Below, piece by piece: positions 17,952 through 25,640 of a stretch of DNA of 44,187 nt. A program made the position numbers and the translations under genes. The DNA is from Roseofilum casamattae BLCC-M143 (GTDB lineage Bacteria; Cyanobacteriota; Cyanobacteriia; Cyanobacteriales; Desertifilaceae), in NCBI RefSeq assembly GCF_030068455.1, contig NZ_JAQOSQ010000029.1:1-44187 (forward strand). Reading direction: 5' to 3'. The notes below the pieces were generated by a model. The model ran no database searches, was not told the origin of the DNA, and worked only from the letters and a program-made list of their open reading frames with translations. Within the stretch, counting starts at the first letter, position 1. Every line of letters begins with the position of its first letter.

Positions 17952-18127
17952 TGGTTACAAGAGTAAAATGTTCTATCTTTGTCAAGAAATACAACGAATT
18001 CAAGGATAAATTTCTATCTGAGAGCGGTATGATAGGAATAGCAATTAACGTTGGGGTTTGGTGTATCTACACTGAGAGACTATCCTGGAAGCATCATTCA
18101 GTTCTTGTTCTTGGATGGATGAGTTAA
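17951..18127 (+). CDS. Possible 58-residue ORF coupled to the preceding kinase
   Basis: An open frame begins at the ATG of TAATG, where TAA ends the preceding kinase, and runs to 18127. It starts MVTRVKCSIFVKKYNEFKDK and ends VLVLGWMS. The overlap suggests re-initiation, but I recognise no family. The 209-base gap to the next kinase could simply be non-coding. Confidence 0.28.
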   Translation: MVTRVKCSIFVKKYNEFKDKFLSESGMIGIAINVGVWCIYTERLSWKHHSVLVLGWMS

Positions 18128-18160
18128 GCAAATGACTTATGAAGTGTATAGGAATAAATA

Positions 18161-19630
18161 ATGATGAAACCAAATGGGGAAGAGGAAATGACTCTGACAT
18201 GGAATCGAGCGGCAAAAGATGTGCGCAACCTTATGTCAAGCGATCGCATTATATATTACCATATATTAGTTGATGTTATTACCCAAATTCGCTCGTCATT
18301 AGATTTAAAAACCACATTACAAACAGCTACGGCACAAATCCGACACGTCCTCGACACAGACCGCGTTGCCATATTCCAATTTTATCCTGATTTAGTCTCT
18401 CAGGGTCGAGTGGTTTATGAAGATGTGCGATCGCCCTGGAAACCGGCAGCAACAATTGACATCATCGACCATTGCTTTGGCGAACAATTTGCCCAGGAGT
18501 ATATGCAAGGTAGAATAGGTGCGATTGGCGATATTCGTAGTGGTGAGATTAGTGAATGCTATCGCCAAATTCTCGAACAATTTCAAGTACGTGCCAATCT
18601 AGTTTGTGCGTTATCTAAAGGGGATCGACTCTGGGGTTTGCTCTGCATCCATCAATGCAGCAGACCGAGAGAATGGACTCCCACAGAAATTGAATTTATC
18701 GGTCAAATCAGTCAACAGTTGAGCGTAGCCATTCAACAATCTGAATTATTGCAGAAAAGTAAAAATCAGGCAGAAGAATTGCAAACCACTCTGGTGCAAC
18801 TCCAAAAAACGCAAGCGCAAATGATTCAAACTGAAAAAATGGTAAGCTTGGGACATTTGGTTGCTGGAGTTGCCCATGAAATTAATAATCCAATTAGTTT
18901 TATTGCTGGCAATTTAAATTATGTGGAACAGTATGCAAACGACTTGCTAGCGGTCTTAGATGGCTATCAACAGGCTTATCCCGATCCGGTAACCTCAGTC
19001 AAAAAGGTACTGGAAAAGTATGAGATTGATTTCGTGCGCGAGGATTTACCAGAAACCCTGGCATCCATGAAACAAGGAGCTAAGCGCATTCAGCATATTG
19101 TCAAGTTATTGCGCAGCTTTTCGAGATTGGACGAAGCAGAACTCAAAGATGTGGATATTCACGAAGGTATTGACAGTACTCTAACTCTGTTTAATCATCG
19201 GTTGGAATCGGAAGAGGAACAGGAAGGAGAAAGAATTCAGATCGTTAAAAATTACAGTCAATTACCATCAATCTCCTGTTATCCAGCGCAACTGAATCAA
19301 GTATTCATGTATCTGATTGGTAATGCCCTCGATTCCTTAGATGATTCTCACTCTAGTCATCCCATCATCGAGATTACAACTGAAATAGAAAATGATGAAA
19401 TTACTATTTCTATTCGCGATAATGGATTGGGGATTCCAGAATCAATTCAAGCTTATATTTTCGATCCATTTTTTACCACAAAACCACCAGGAAAAGGCAG
19501 GGGTTTGGGATTGTCAATTAGCTATCAAATTATCGTCGAACAACATCAAGGCGACTTAAGATTTGAGTCATTAGGAGGGCAAGGTACAACTTTTTCGATT
19601 AAGTTACCGCGAAAAGCACATCTTAGGTAA
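18161..19630 (+). CDS. GAF-domain sensor histidine kinase, cyanobacteriochrome-like
   Basis: This 489-residue protein has one GAF domain (about 45-195) and then a kinase module. The GAF domain follows the bilin-binding cyanobacteriochrome pattern. IIDHCF (C105) matches the DXCF motif, YMQGRIGAIGDI is typical, and SECYRQILEQFQVRANLV places C133 where the conserved chromophore Cys lies, but followed by Tyr instead of the usual His. The end LWGLLCIHQCSRPREW is also family-like. The kinase has H239 in VAGVAHEINNPISFIAG, NQVFMYLIGNALDS and DNGLGIP...GKGRGLGLSI. Light sensing is inferred, not shown; many GAF domains of this shape carry no pigment. It converges with the TPR membrane gene, with four bases between the stops. 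Confidence 0.92.
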   Translation: MMKPNGEEEMTLTWNRAAKDVRNLMSSDRIIYYHILVDVITQIRSSLDLKTTLQTATAQIRHVLDTDRVAIFQFYPDLVSQGRVVYEDVRSPWKPAATIDIIDHCFGEQFAQEYMQGRIGAIGDIRSGEISECYRQILEQFQVRANLVCALSKGDRLWGLLCIHQCSRPREWTPTEIEFIGQISQQLSVAIQQSELLQKSKNQAEELQTTLVQLQKTQAQMIQTEKMVSLGHLVAGVAHEINNPISFIAGNLNYVEQYANDLLAVLDGYQQAYPDPVTSVKKVLEKYEIDFVREDLPETLASMKQGAKRIQHIVKLLRSFSRLDEAELKDVDIHEGIDSTLTLFNHRLESEEEQEGERIQIVKNYSQLPSISCYPAQLNQVFMYLIGNALDSLDDSHSSHPIIEITTEIENDEITISIRDNGLGIPESIQAYIFDPFFTTKPPGKGRGLGLSISYQIIVEQHQGDLRFESLGGQGTTFSIKLPRKAHLR

Positions 19631-19633
19631 ACG

Positions 19634-20368
19634 TTAATTGGATCGGGTTGCTAATTCTACATTTTCAATGGCTTGGAGCGCGTAACGATCGCGAGGGCGC
19701 TCTTGTAAGGCATTTTGAAAGTATTGCCGCGCGATCGCATAATGTTTTTTATCGAAGGCTTGGTATCCAGAATTCATCCAGTCCGTATAGCTCCGATCGC
19801 CGAATTTTTCGATGGTGTTTTCAATGGCTTTCAAGGCATAGGGATTATTGGGTTGCGCTTCCACAGCCTGTTGAAAATTAATCAATGCCGTGTGGTAATC
19901 TTTCACATCGAAGGCATGATATCCAACTTCCATATACTGCCGAAATTGCGATCGCGATGTATAGGCTTTGAGGGAGATGGTTGGTTCGTCGGGTTGGACT
20001 GGCTCTAGGGTTGTTGGTGGTTTGGTGTTTGCAGTATCGCTGACGGTAACTTGAGTCACGCGCGCGAACAAATAGGGCTGGGGCAGAAAGCGAGCGATCG
20101 CTTTTTGTACGCTCCAATTTTGCATAATCGTGGCGATCGCGCTGCCAACGAGCAAAATGAACCCAGCCACTTGCAGAAAAACGCTGATTCTGACCGACTT
20201 GCGATGCCATTTCATCATGATAAATAGCAATGCACCAACGATCGGAAGACAGAGATATCCAACTCCCCAGAAAATATGTTCGGTAAATGAGATCGTCATA
20301 GTCCAGATGGCACCAAATCCGGCCAAACCCAGACCCAGTAGAAAGCAACAGAGAAGAATAATTTCCAT
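19634..20368 (-). CDS. Membrane protein with C-terminal TPR repeats
   Basis: In this 244-residue protein, the N-terminal half has three hydrophobic segments: 2-22 (IILLCCFLLGLGLAGFGAIW), 32-52 (IFWGVGYLCLPIVGALLFIM) and 60-84 (ISVFLQVAGFILLVGSAIAT). The second half carries two tetratricopeptide units: FRQYMEVGYHAFDVKDYHTALINFQQAVEAQPNNPYAL and YTDWMNSGYQAFDKKHYAIARQYFQNALQERPRDRYAL. Each has the A/G-Y-A spacing of TPRs. The soluble part probably binds another protein at the membrane. I do not recognise a named family. Confidence 0.8.
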   Translation of the reverse strand: MEIILLCCFLLGLGLAGFGAIWTMTISFTEHIFWGVGYLCLPIVGALLFIMMKWHRKSVRISVFLQVAGFILLVGSAIATIMQNWSVQKAIARFLPQPYLFARVTQVTVSDTANTKPPTTLEPVQPDEPTISLKAYTSRSQFRQYMEVGYHAFDVKDYHTALINFQQAVEAQPNNPYALKAIENTIEKFGDRSYTDWMNSGYQAFDKKHYAIARQYFQNALQERPRDRYALQAIENVELATRSN

Positions 20369-20489
20369 AACCTAGTTGGCTGGGTTGGTTAATAGCGAAT
20401 AGAGTATCTTACCCCTCACCTATTATCTCACTGTTATATCATCTCCACGAAAGCTACCGCATCAACCGAACGGGAATGGATAGAATAAA

Positions 20490-20924
20490 ATGAACTTAAG
20501 CGTGACGGTGAAATTGATGAACAACATTGGGAAATGGATGGGAAAATTAATAGCGATCGCCTTAGTCATGCTTCTCGTAGCTTGCAGTTTGAGCAACAGC
20601 AATCCGGATCGCGCCTTAGTGAAAAAAGCGATCGCCTTGCAACTGCATTTGGCACGAGAGCAACTTAACTCCTCGCAGCCGATGGAGGAAACCTTCAAGG
20701 GAGAGATTAAGAAGCTCGAGATTGACCGCAGCGATCGCCTTTTGGATCGGCGTTTACCCACCTTTCATGTGCAAGGAACCTATCAACTATCGGCGCAACT
20801 GTCGGTAGGAACTCGCAAACAAAAGAATAGTCCGTTTGAGATTTATCTACAACAACAGATTGAACGGAAAACCTGGCGACTGTTGCGTTCCGAAGCTGGA
20901 GAATGGTTGAGCTATCAGCTTTAG
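20490..20924 (+). CDS. Small predicted lipoprotein
   Basis: The protein is 144 residues from ATG 20490; a second in-frame ATG at 20517 would give a more typical signal peptide length. A positively charged start is followed by IAIALVMLLVAC, a lipobox with the Cys (C32) likely lipidated after export. The mature part is mostly charged and amphipathic with a beta-rich middle (FHVQGTYQLSAQLS...PFEIYLQQQIERKTWRLL), ending EAGEWLSYQL. No family is recognised. It is preceded by a short gap from the divergent TPR membrane gene and followed by a MITE-like element. Confidence 0.75.
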   Translation: MNLSVTVKLMNNIGKWMGKLIAIALVMLLVACSLSNSNPDRALVKKAIALQLHLAREQLNSSQPMEETFKGEIKKLEIDRSDRLLDRRLPTFHVQGTYQLSAQLSVGTRKQKNSPFEIYLQQQIERKTWRLLRSEAGEWLSYQL

Positions 20925-21004
20925 CGATTGGAGTATGAGTTTAGAAAAGGCTTACCAGTTGGCATTAGATAAGTTGAATCTGTCTTTTTCCCAATGTATG
21001 GGTA

Positions 21005-21123
21005 ATACCAAATCCGTTTTATTGAGGATGTTTTCAGGGTCTGCAGTAGAGACAAGGCATGCCTTGTCTCTACTGGGTTTCGGTTAATTCTTGAATATAG
21101 TCTGTGGTAACTGGATTTGGTAT
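21005..21123. mobile_element. MITE-like element with 11-bp terminal inverted repeats
   Basis: ATACCAAATCC at 21005-21015 is exactly inverted as GGATTTGGTAT at 21113-21123, giving a 119-bp element without coding capacity. At its centre is a 32-bp perfect palindrome (21044-21075), built on GTAGAGACAAGG and its reverse complement. It fills most of the gap between the lipoprotein gene and the fusion protein gene. Such non-autonomous elements are frequent in cyanobacteria. The palindrome may also act as a terminator on either strand. Confidence 0.72.
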
Positions 21124-21227
21124 AACAGCTTTCGTCAGACCGTAGTAGGTATATGTTCTCACCAGAAAATGAATGGAGTTGCACTCGCAGAGCTATCCCC
21201 AATCCCATAAGCCTTGCTCGATGGCGT

Positions 21228-23714
21228 TTATTCTTTAATCAACCCTAGAGTTTTCTTTAATTGTACCCATTTCATCCGCAACCGCCAGGCTTTGTTTGCC
21301 TTCATCGCTGCCAGTTCTAAATTGCGGTGATGCACTTGCGAGTTCAAATCTTGCAGTTGACTGTTCAATTCCGTTTGAATTTGGCCGGAAACTGCATGAA
21401 CGTTTTGTAACTCGGCCGTTGTTTGAATCAGTTGGTGATTCATTTGCACGGCTTCCGCATGAGATTGCTGTAGTCGAGCTTCGGTATCTTCGAGTCGATA
21501 TTGAGCTTCTTCCAATTGCGATCGCAATCGCCGAGCCGTATTTTTATACTCTTCGCACTCCGCTTGCATTTGCTCGAATTGAACTTTGCAATCTTGCGCA
21601 TTCTTTTGGATTAGTAGCTTCTGATATTCCGACTCCTCATAGCGCGATCGCATCCGTCGTAATTCTTCTTCTTCTGCTTCCAGTTCTTTTTGCTTCAAGG
21701 TTAACAATTTCTGGTACTTTGAGGCACTGCCGACCTCTTGCCAACTGGTAAATGCCCAATCTTGGGAGCTATAGCTTTCCAGAGCTTTTAATCCCGTTTC
21801 ATAATCAATTTCCACATTACTTTTCCAAGTACCGGCAGCAGTTTGCAGTTCCTCATAGATTGCGATCGCCTCGGGGAAACAGGCTTTAATAATTGCCGGA
21901 CGATAGGATTGGGATACTTCGCGATTGAGTAGTTCTGGTTCGATAGGATTCGTTTGCGGAATGCCGAGGGAAAGCTGCCACTGTTCTTCGATGCGAGCGA
22001 TCCAACCTTCCGGATTGCTGACAATAGCATCTAAATGAGCTAAGAAACAGCGATCGCGATTGGCTCGATAAAACTCGAGCATTTTCCGATTGTAATGCAT
22101 CCATAGTTCTACTGCTTTTTCGGGATAGGTGGCGACCACTTCATCGGAACCGCGACGGTAGAGAGAATCGACCACTTCCCAAGGCGAGCGATAGACTAAA
22201 ATAAAATAAGCATCCGGTACTAACGCTGCCCAAAAATCGAGAAATAACGTCGTGCGCGGATCTTTCCATCCCCACAGAGAGCGCTCGGATTTTTCCGCGA
22301 GCAATTGCTGTGCGGTTTTATGATAGCGAGTGGCGATCGCCAATTGTTCGGCGAGAGTTAATCCATCGATTTCCAAACCCTGAGAACGCAACACATTTTG
22401 ATGGAATTCAACAAAGTCTAAATCTTCAAAATGACCGCGATCGTTACCCACTTTTGCCCCCACCAAGCGATCGCCCAAATGGACGCCCACTTCATTTAAT
22501 AACGAAGCCGTCAGAGAGGTTCCCGAACGATGCATTCCAGCTAAAACAAACACGCCTTTCTCCGTACCCTTACTGTTATTGCGATCGCGGCGAGCGAGAT
22601 CTTCTAAAGTTTGGCAAGCAATAGTTCTTTCCAAAGCCAGATCCCCAGCATTAATCGCTTTAATCGTAATAATATCCTCATTGCTCACTTGAGAATGATT
22701 CAAATGACAAACCCAAGACCATTCTCGGTCAGTTCCCGGACGAGGTAGCGATCGGTGAATTGGCTTATTATTTACTCGCAATTCAATCGCTTGAATGGGA
22801 AGATCGGCATTTAAACTGGAAACCCGACCTTTCAATTCCCAATCGCCAGCAGAATTAAGTTGTATGCTTTCCAGAGAACCTTGGGGATGATGCTCGAAAG
22901 TCAAGTTAGACCAGTCGGGAGTTGTATTTTTCGTAATTAAATACAAGTCTTGGTGTTCGGCTAATCCTTTCGGAATGCGATGGTAAGTGGCATTCGCTCC
23001 GAGAACTTGGTTGAGGCTATGTTGAATAAATTCTTCGCTGACATACGTGCTCCCGTAAACCGAGGGATCTAAGCTGCGGCTTTCACTTTGGGGAATGAAA
23101 TGAATGCCAGATTCGGAAAGCGCGAAGGGGTTGGGAGCGAGGGTCACGTCGTGGGTACTGAAAATCAGCAATCCTCCGTCAGCCAGACTATTGTAGAGAG
23201 TTTTCAGCCAGGGAGTAAAGTTGCGTTCGGGGACATGGCTAAAGAAGGAGCTAGCGAGAATGCAGTTAAAGGGTTGTCCGGGTTTATATTCGTTCGGTTT
23301 TGCGGTTGAAGGAATGCCGTTGACTTGGAACTGTTGCGTTTGAAAGTTAACCGCTTCGGGATAGATATCGGAGACCGAAATGCGATCGCTCGGGATGGTA
23401 TTGGCCAGAAACCGAGTAAAGCGTCCGTATCCTCCCGCGAAGTCGAGAAAGCTGGTAATGTCATCCCAACCGCCAAAGTAGTAATTCGCGATCTGTTCGA
23501 CGGCTTGGAAGATGCGCAGCCCATTGCCATAGTAGCGGATAGCAGCTTGGACTGGGTCGCCTTCCGCATTCGCCAGCGCCGAGAGATACATTTCATCTTC
23601 AACCGCGATCGCGCCATTGAACGTCTGGGAAGATGGAACCATCGCAGTGAGGAACGACCGGACGACGCGATCGGTTTGCACGTCCTCAACTTGTTCAATT
23701 TCTCTGATACTCAC
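21228..23714 (-). CDS. Methyltransferase-sulfotransferase-coiled-coil fusion protein
   Basis: This 828-residue protein reads as several modules. Residues 65-260 form a class I SAM methyltransferase, with motif I FLDFAGGYGRFTRFL and SSFFSHVPERNFTPWLKTLYNSLADGGLLIFSTHD. Residues 275-370 are beta-rich. Residues of about 388-620 form a PAPS-dependent sulfotransferase-like domain: the 5' phosphosulfate loop is FVLAGMHRSGTSLTASLL and the 3' phosphate-binding motif lies in YFILVYRSPWEVVDSLYRRG. Residues 650-800 are a long coiled coil rich in Glu, Gln and Leu, ending in a basic tail KAWRLRMKWVQLKKTL. The domain order suggests a tailoring enzyme for surface polysaccharide or glycan; the substrate is unknown. 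Confidence 0.85.
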   Translation of the reverse strand: MSIREIEQVEDVQTDRVVRSFLTAMVPSSQTFNGAIAVEDEMYLSALANAEGDPVQAAIRYYGNGLRIFQAVEQIANYYFGGWDDITSFLDFAGGYGRFTRFLANTIPSDRISVSDIYPEAVNFQTQQFQVNGIPSTAKPNEYKPGQPFNCILASSFFSHVPERNFTPWLKTLYNSLADGGLLIFSTHDVTLAPNPFALSESGIHFIPQSESRSLDPSVYGSTYVSEEFIQHSLNQVLGANATYHRIPKGLAEHQDLYLITKNTTPDWSNLTFEHHPQGSLESIQLNSAGDWELKGRVSSLNADLPIQAIELRVNNKPIHRSLPRPGTDREWSWVCHLNHSQVSNEDIITIKAINAGDLALERTIACQTLEDLARRDRNNSKGTEKGVFVLAGMHRSGTSLTASLLNEVGVHLGDRLVGAKVGNDRGHFEDLDFVEFHQNVLRSQGLEIDGLTLAEQLAIATRYHKTAQQLLAEKSERSLWGWKDPRTTLFLDFWAALVPDAYFILVYRSPWEVVDSLYRRGSDEVVATYPEKAVELWMHYNRKMLEFYRANRDRCFLAHLDAIVSNPEGWIARIEEQWQLSLGIPQTNPIEPELLNREVSQSYRPAIIKACFPEAIAIYEELQTAAGTWKSNVEIDYETGLKALESYSSQDWAFTSWQEVGSASKYQKLLTLKQKELEAEEEELRRMRSRYEESEYQKLLIQKNAQDCKVQFEQMQAECEEYKNTARRLRSQLEEAQYRLEDTEARLQQSHAEAVQMNHQLIQTTAELQNVHAVSGQIQTELNSQLQDLNSQVHHRNLELAAMKANKAWRLRMKWVQLKKTLGLIKE

Positions 23715-23949
23715 GGCGATTGACTATCCTTTTTTACGATAACTGTACGATCGAATCGTAAACCATTCTGTCATTGTTGCAGCTTCAATGCAATCTGTGC
23801 TGGGGAATGGGGGTATACTACAAGCAGGAAACTCATACTCCATGCAAGCCAGAAGTGCTATGTAATTGCGGCGATCGCTAGGCCGTGACGTGCTCTCCAC
23901 ACTTCTAAGGTAGATTAGCGTACTAAATCTGGAAAGGAAATATAAGATT

Positions 23950-25017
23950 ATGTCAATTCAATCCATTTGGGCTTTCCTACGTCAATTCATTGCTCTGACT
24001 TTTTTTATTCTGGCGTTGTGTAGTATTGCATTGGGACGATTCAACGTTTGGGTTTACTTAGGTTGTGTCTTCATCCTGATAATGGTAATAAACTTCGATT
24101 GGGTTTGGATTGAGTTATGGGAGAAGATTCAATATCAAGAAATTCATATTCGTGCCGAGAACGGAGATAGCCAATGGGTGAAAGAGTATCTCGAACAAGG
24201 GGGAAATTCAGATCCCAAAACCGTTAAAGACATTACTCCTTTATACTTAGCTGCCAGAGAAGGTCATGTTGAGGTTTTTCGGCTTTTGGTCGAATACGGA
24301 GCAGATCCGAATCACAAAGTCTTGGATATGTCCCTGGATTCTACTCCGATTTGGATAGCCATGTATAAGAAACACGATGAAATTATAGACTTTCTTTTAC
24401 AATACGGTGTAGAGAAAGATGTTTTCTTTGCAATCTATTCCGGAGATTTGGAGGTCTTAAAGCAATCGATCGCAAACGAAGAAGACATAAATTTAATTCG
24501 CAGTAAAGAGCTGAGCAAGACTTGCCTAAGAGAAAAAGATTTATTGCATATGGCAATGCCACGAGATTCGGCTAATGCGGTTAAGTTTTTGCTAGAAAAA
24601 GGAGCGGACGTTGATATTCAAGATGAACGGGGGTTTTCTCTCCTACACTATGCCGCCATTAACAATGCATTAACCGTAGCCCAAGTATTACTCGAGCAAG
24701 GGGTTGCTGTTGATGCTGTTCCTTCTCATCACTCCCTAACACCACTGCACGAGGCATCTACTGGCGGTCATATAAATGCGATCGAACTGTTGCTAGATAA
24801 TGGAGCTGAGATCGACGCCCAAGAGTCTGTTACTTCTTATACGCCGTTACATCTGGCGATCTCGGGAAATTTTCCAGAAGCTGTCAAAGTTTTGATTTCC
24901 CGTGGGGCTTCTGTCAAGCTCGAAGATAGTTCCGGCCGGACTCCATTAGCTCATGCCGAACATTTAGGGAACCGAGCAGAAATTATTCAAATATTAGCCG
25001 ATCGCGAAGCCGAGTAA
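23950..25017 (+). CDS. Ankyrin-repeat protein with N-terminal membrane segments
   Basis: The protein has 355 residues. Two hydrophobic stretches near the start (about 10-30 and 32-52) anchor it in a membrane. From residue 65 on it is made of ankyrin units of about 33 residues: TPLYLAAREGHVEVFRLLVEYGADPN, TPIWIAMYKKHDEIIDFLLQYG, SLLHYAAINNALTVAQVLLEQG, TPLHEASTGGHINAIELLLDNGAEID, TPLHLAISGNFPEAVKVLISRGASV and TPLAHAEHLGNRAEIIQIL. It probably binds another protein at the membrane. Its final eight codons and the following DNA belong to a 79-bp direct repeat whose second copy lies 2.5 kb downstream, beyond the RiPP-type cluster. Confidence 0.9.
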   Translation: MSIQSIWAFLRQFIALTFFILALCSIALGRFNVWVYLGCVFILIMVINFDWVWIELWEKIQYQEIHIRAENGDSQWVKEYLEQGGNSDPKTVKDITPLYLAAREGHVEVFRLLVEYGADPNHKVLDMSLDSTPIWIAMYKKHDEIIDFLLQYGVEKDVFFAIYSGDLEVLKQSIANEEDINLIRSKELSKTCLREKDLLHMAMPRDSANAVKFLLEKGADVDIQDERGFSLLHYAAINNALTVAQVLLEQGVAVDAVPSHHSLTPLHEASTGGHINAIELLLDNGAEIDAQESVTSYTPLHLAISGNFPEAVKVLISRGASVKLEDSSGRTPLAHAEHLGNRAEIIQILADREAE

Positions 25018-25072
25018 TCTATCGATAATGTAGAGTGATATTGGCGGCGATCGCCACAACCCTATAGAAAAC
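24994..25072. repeat. 79-bp direct repeat, left copy
   Basis: This stretch covers the last codons of the ankyrin gene (LADREAE and stop) plus 49 bases beyond. It matches 27562-27640 with only three mismatches, same orientation and same length. The two copies bracket the cupin-maturase-peptide cluster. Confidence 0.92.
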
Positions 25073-25358
25073 TCTAATTGAGGAATGACATGAACCCCAA
25101 CATGCGAAAACCAACCCTTGGGTCATGCTTGCGTTCTCCCATGCTTGTTTAGACAGGAACGAGCGCACCCTCTAATGGGAATTAACGGAACTCACGCCAT
25201 TTTTCTTTCAACGTACCACCGATCGATTCTTGGGATACAAGGGGCTTCTAGCCCCTTGTTAAAGCACTTTGTTAGGCGATGAAATACACTACCAATCCGC
25301 AAGGACGGATCGCGAGCAATAGTGTAACTTCATTGCCACTGATTTTAGTGCTTCAGTA
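25073..25358. other. Non-coding region downstream of the peptide gene
   Basis: This is a 286-base stretch without a supported gene. It holds a 9-bp stem with a 3-base loop, CAAGGGGCT-TCT-AGCCCCTTG at 25238-25258, about 100 bases past the stop of the repeat peptide gene on the minus strand. No clear T-tract follows on either strand, so it is only a weak terminator candidate for the cluster. Confidence 0.5.
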
Positions 25359-25502
25359 TCAAACCACCCCATTGCAGGATAGTTTTTGAGTAGCGAACTC
25401 TCTAACCACCCCATTGCAGGATAGTTTTTGAGTGGCAAATTCTCTCACCACCCCATTGCAGGACAGTTTTTGAGTAGCGAACTCTCTCACCACCCCATTG
25501 CA
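25359..25502 (-). repeat. 42-bp in-frame tandem repeat (3.4 copies)
   Basis: Three complete and one partial 42-base units encode CNGVVREFATQKLS. The second unit is the most diverged, with changes in its Glu, Phe and Ala codons. The Val codon differs between the first two units and the last two, and the Leu codon differs between the first unit and the rest. All changes are silent. Confidence 0.95.
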
Positions 25503-25577
25503 GGGGGAACTAATCATCTGGTTATTACTTGATGTTTCGATTCGAGATTCTTGTTTGGGAAGATCGATGTATTGCAT
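25359..25577 (-). CDS. Repeat-containing candidate RiPP precursor peptide
   Basis: The 72-residue peptide starts at ATG 25577 with AAGG eight bases upstream. Residues 1-25 (MQYIDLPKQESRIETSSNNQ, then MISSP) look like a leader. Residues 26-67 are three exact copies of the 14-mer CNGVVREFATQKLS, and 68-72 is a fourth partial copy, CNGVV, just before the stop. Each unit contributes one Cys. The 42-base DNA units differ at five codons (Val, Glu, Phe, Ala, Leu), and every difference is a synonymous third-base change. It lies 63 bases downstream of a radical SAM/SPASM maturase gene on the same strand. This is the layout of a ribosomally made, enzymatically modified peptide with repeated core units. 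I do not recognise the family. A thioether or other Cys-linked crosslink is only an inference; a tandem-repeat protein without modification is the alternative. Confidence 0.75.
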   Translation of the reverse strand: MQYIDLPKQESRIETSSNNQMISSPCNGVVREFATQKLSCNGVVREFATQKLSCNGVVREFATQKLSCNGVV

Positions 25578-25640
25578 AAGAATACCTTAATGCTATTGAC
25601 TGTAAATTTACCACAGTATGCTGATAATGTAAACTAAAAA

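Noticed and set aside
25359-25502. CRISPR array instead of a coding repeat
   Set aside because: The 42-base units are directly adjacent without unique spacers, in frame, and their differences are all silent, which fits coding repeats.
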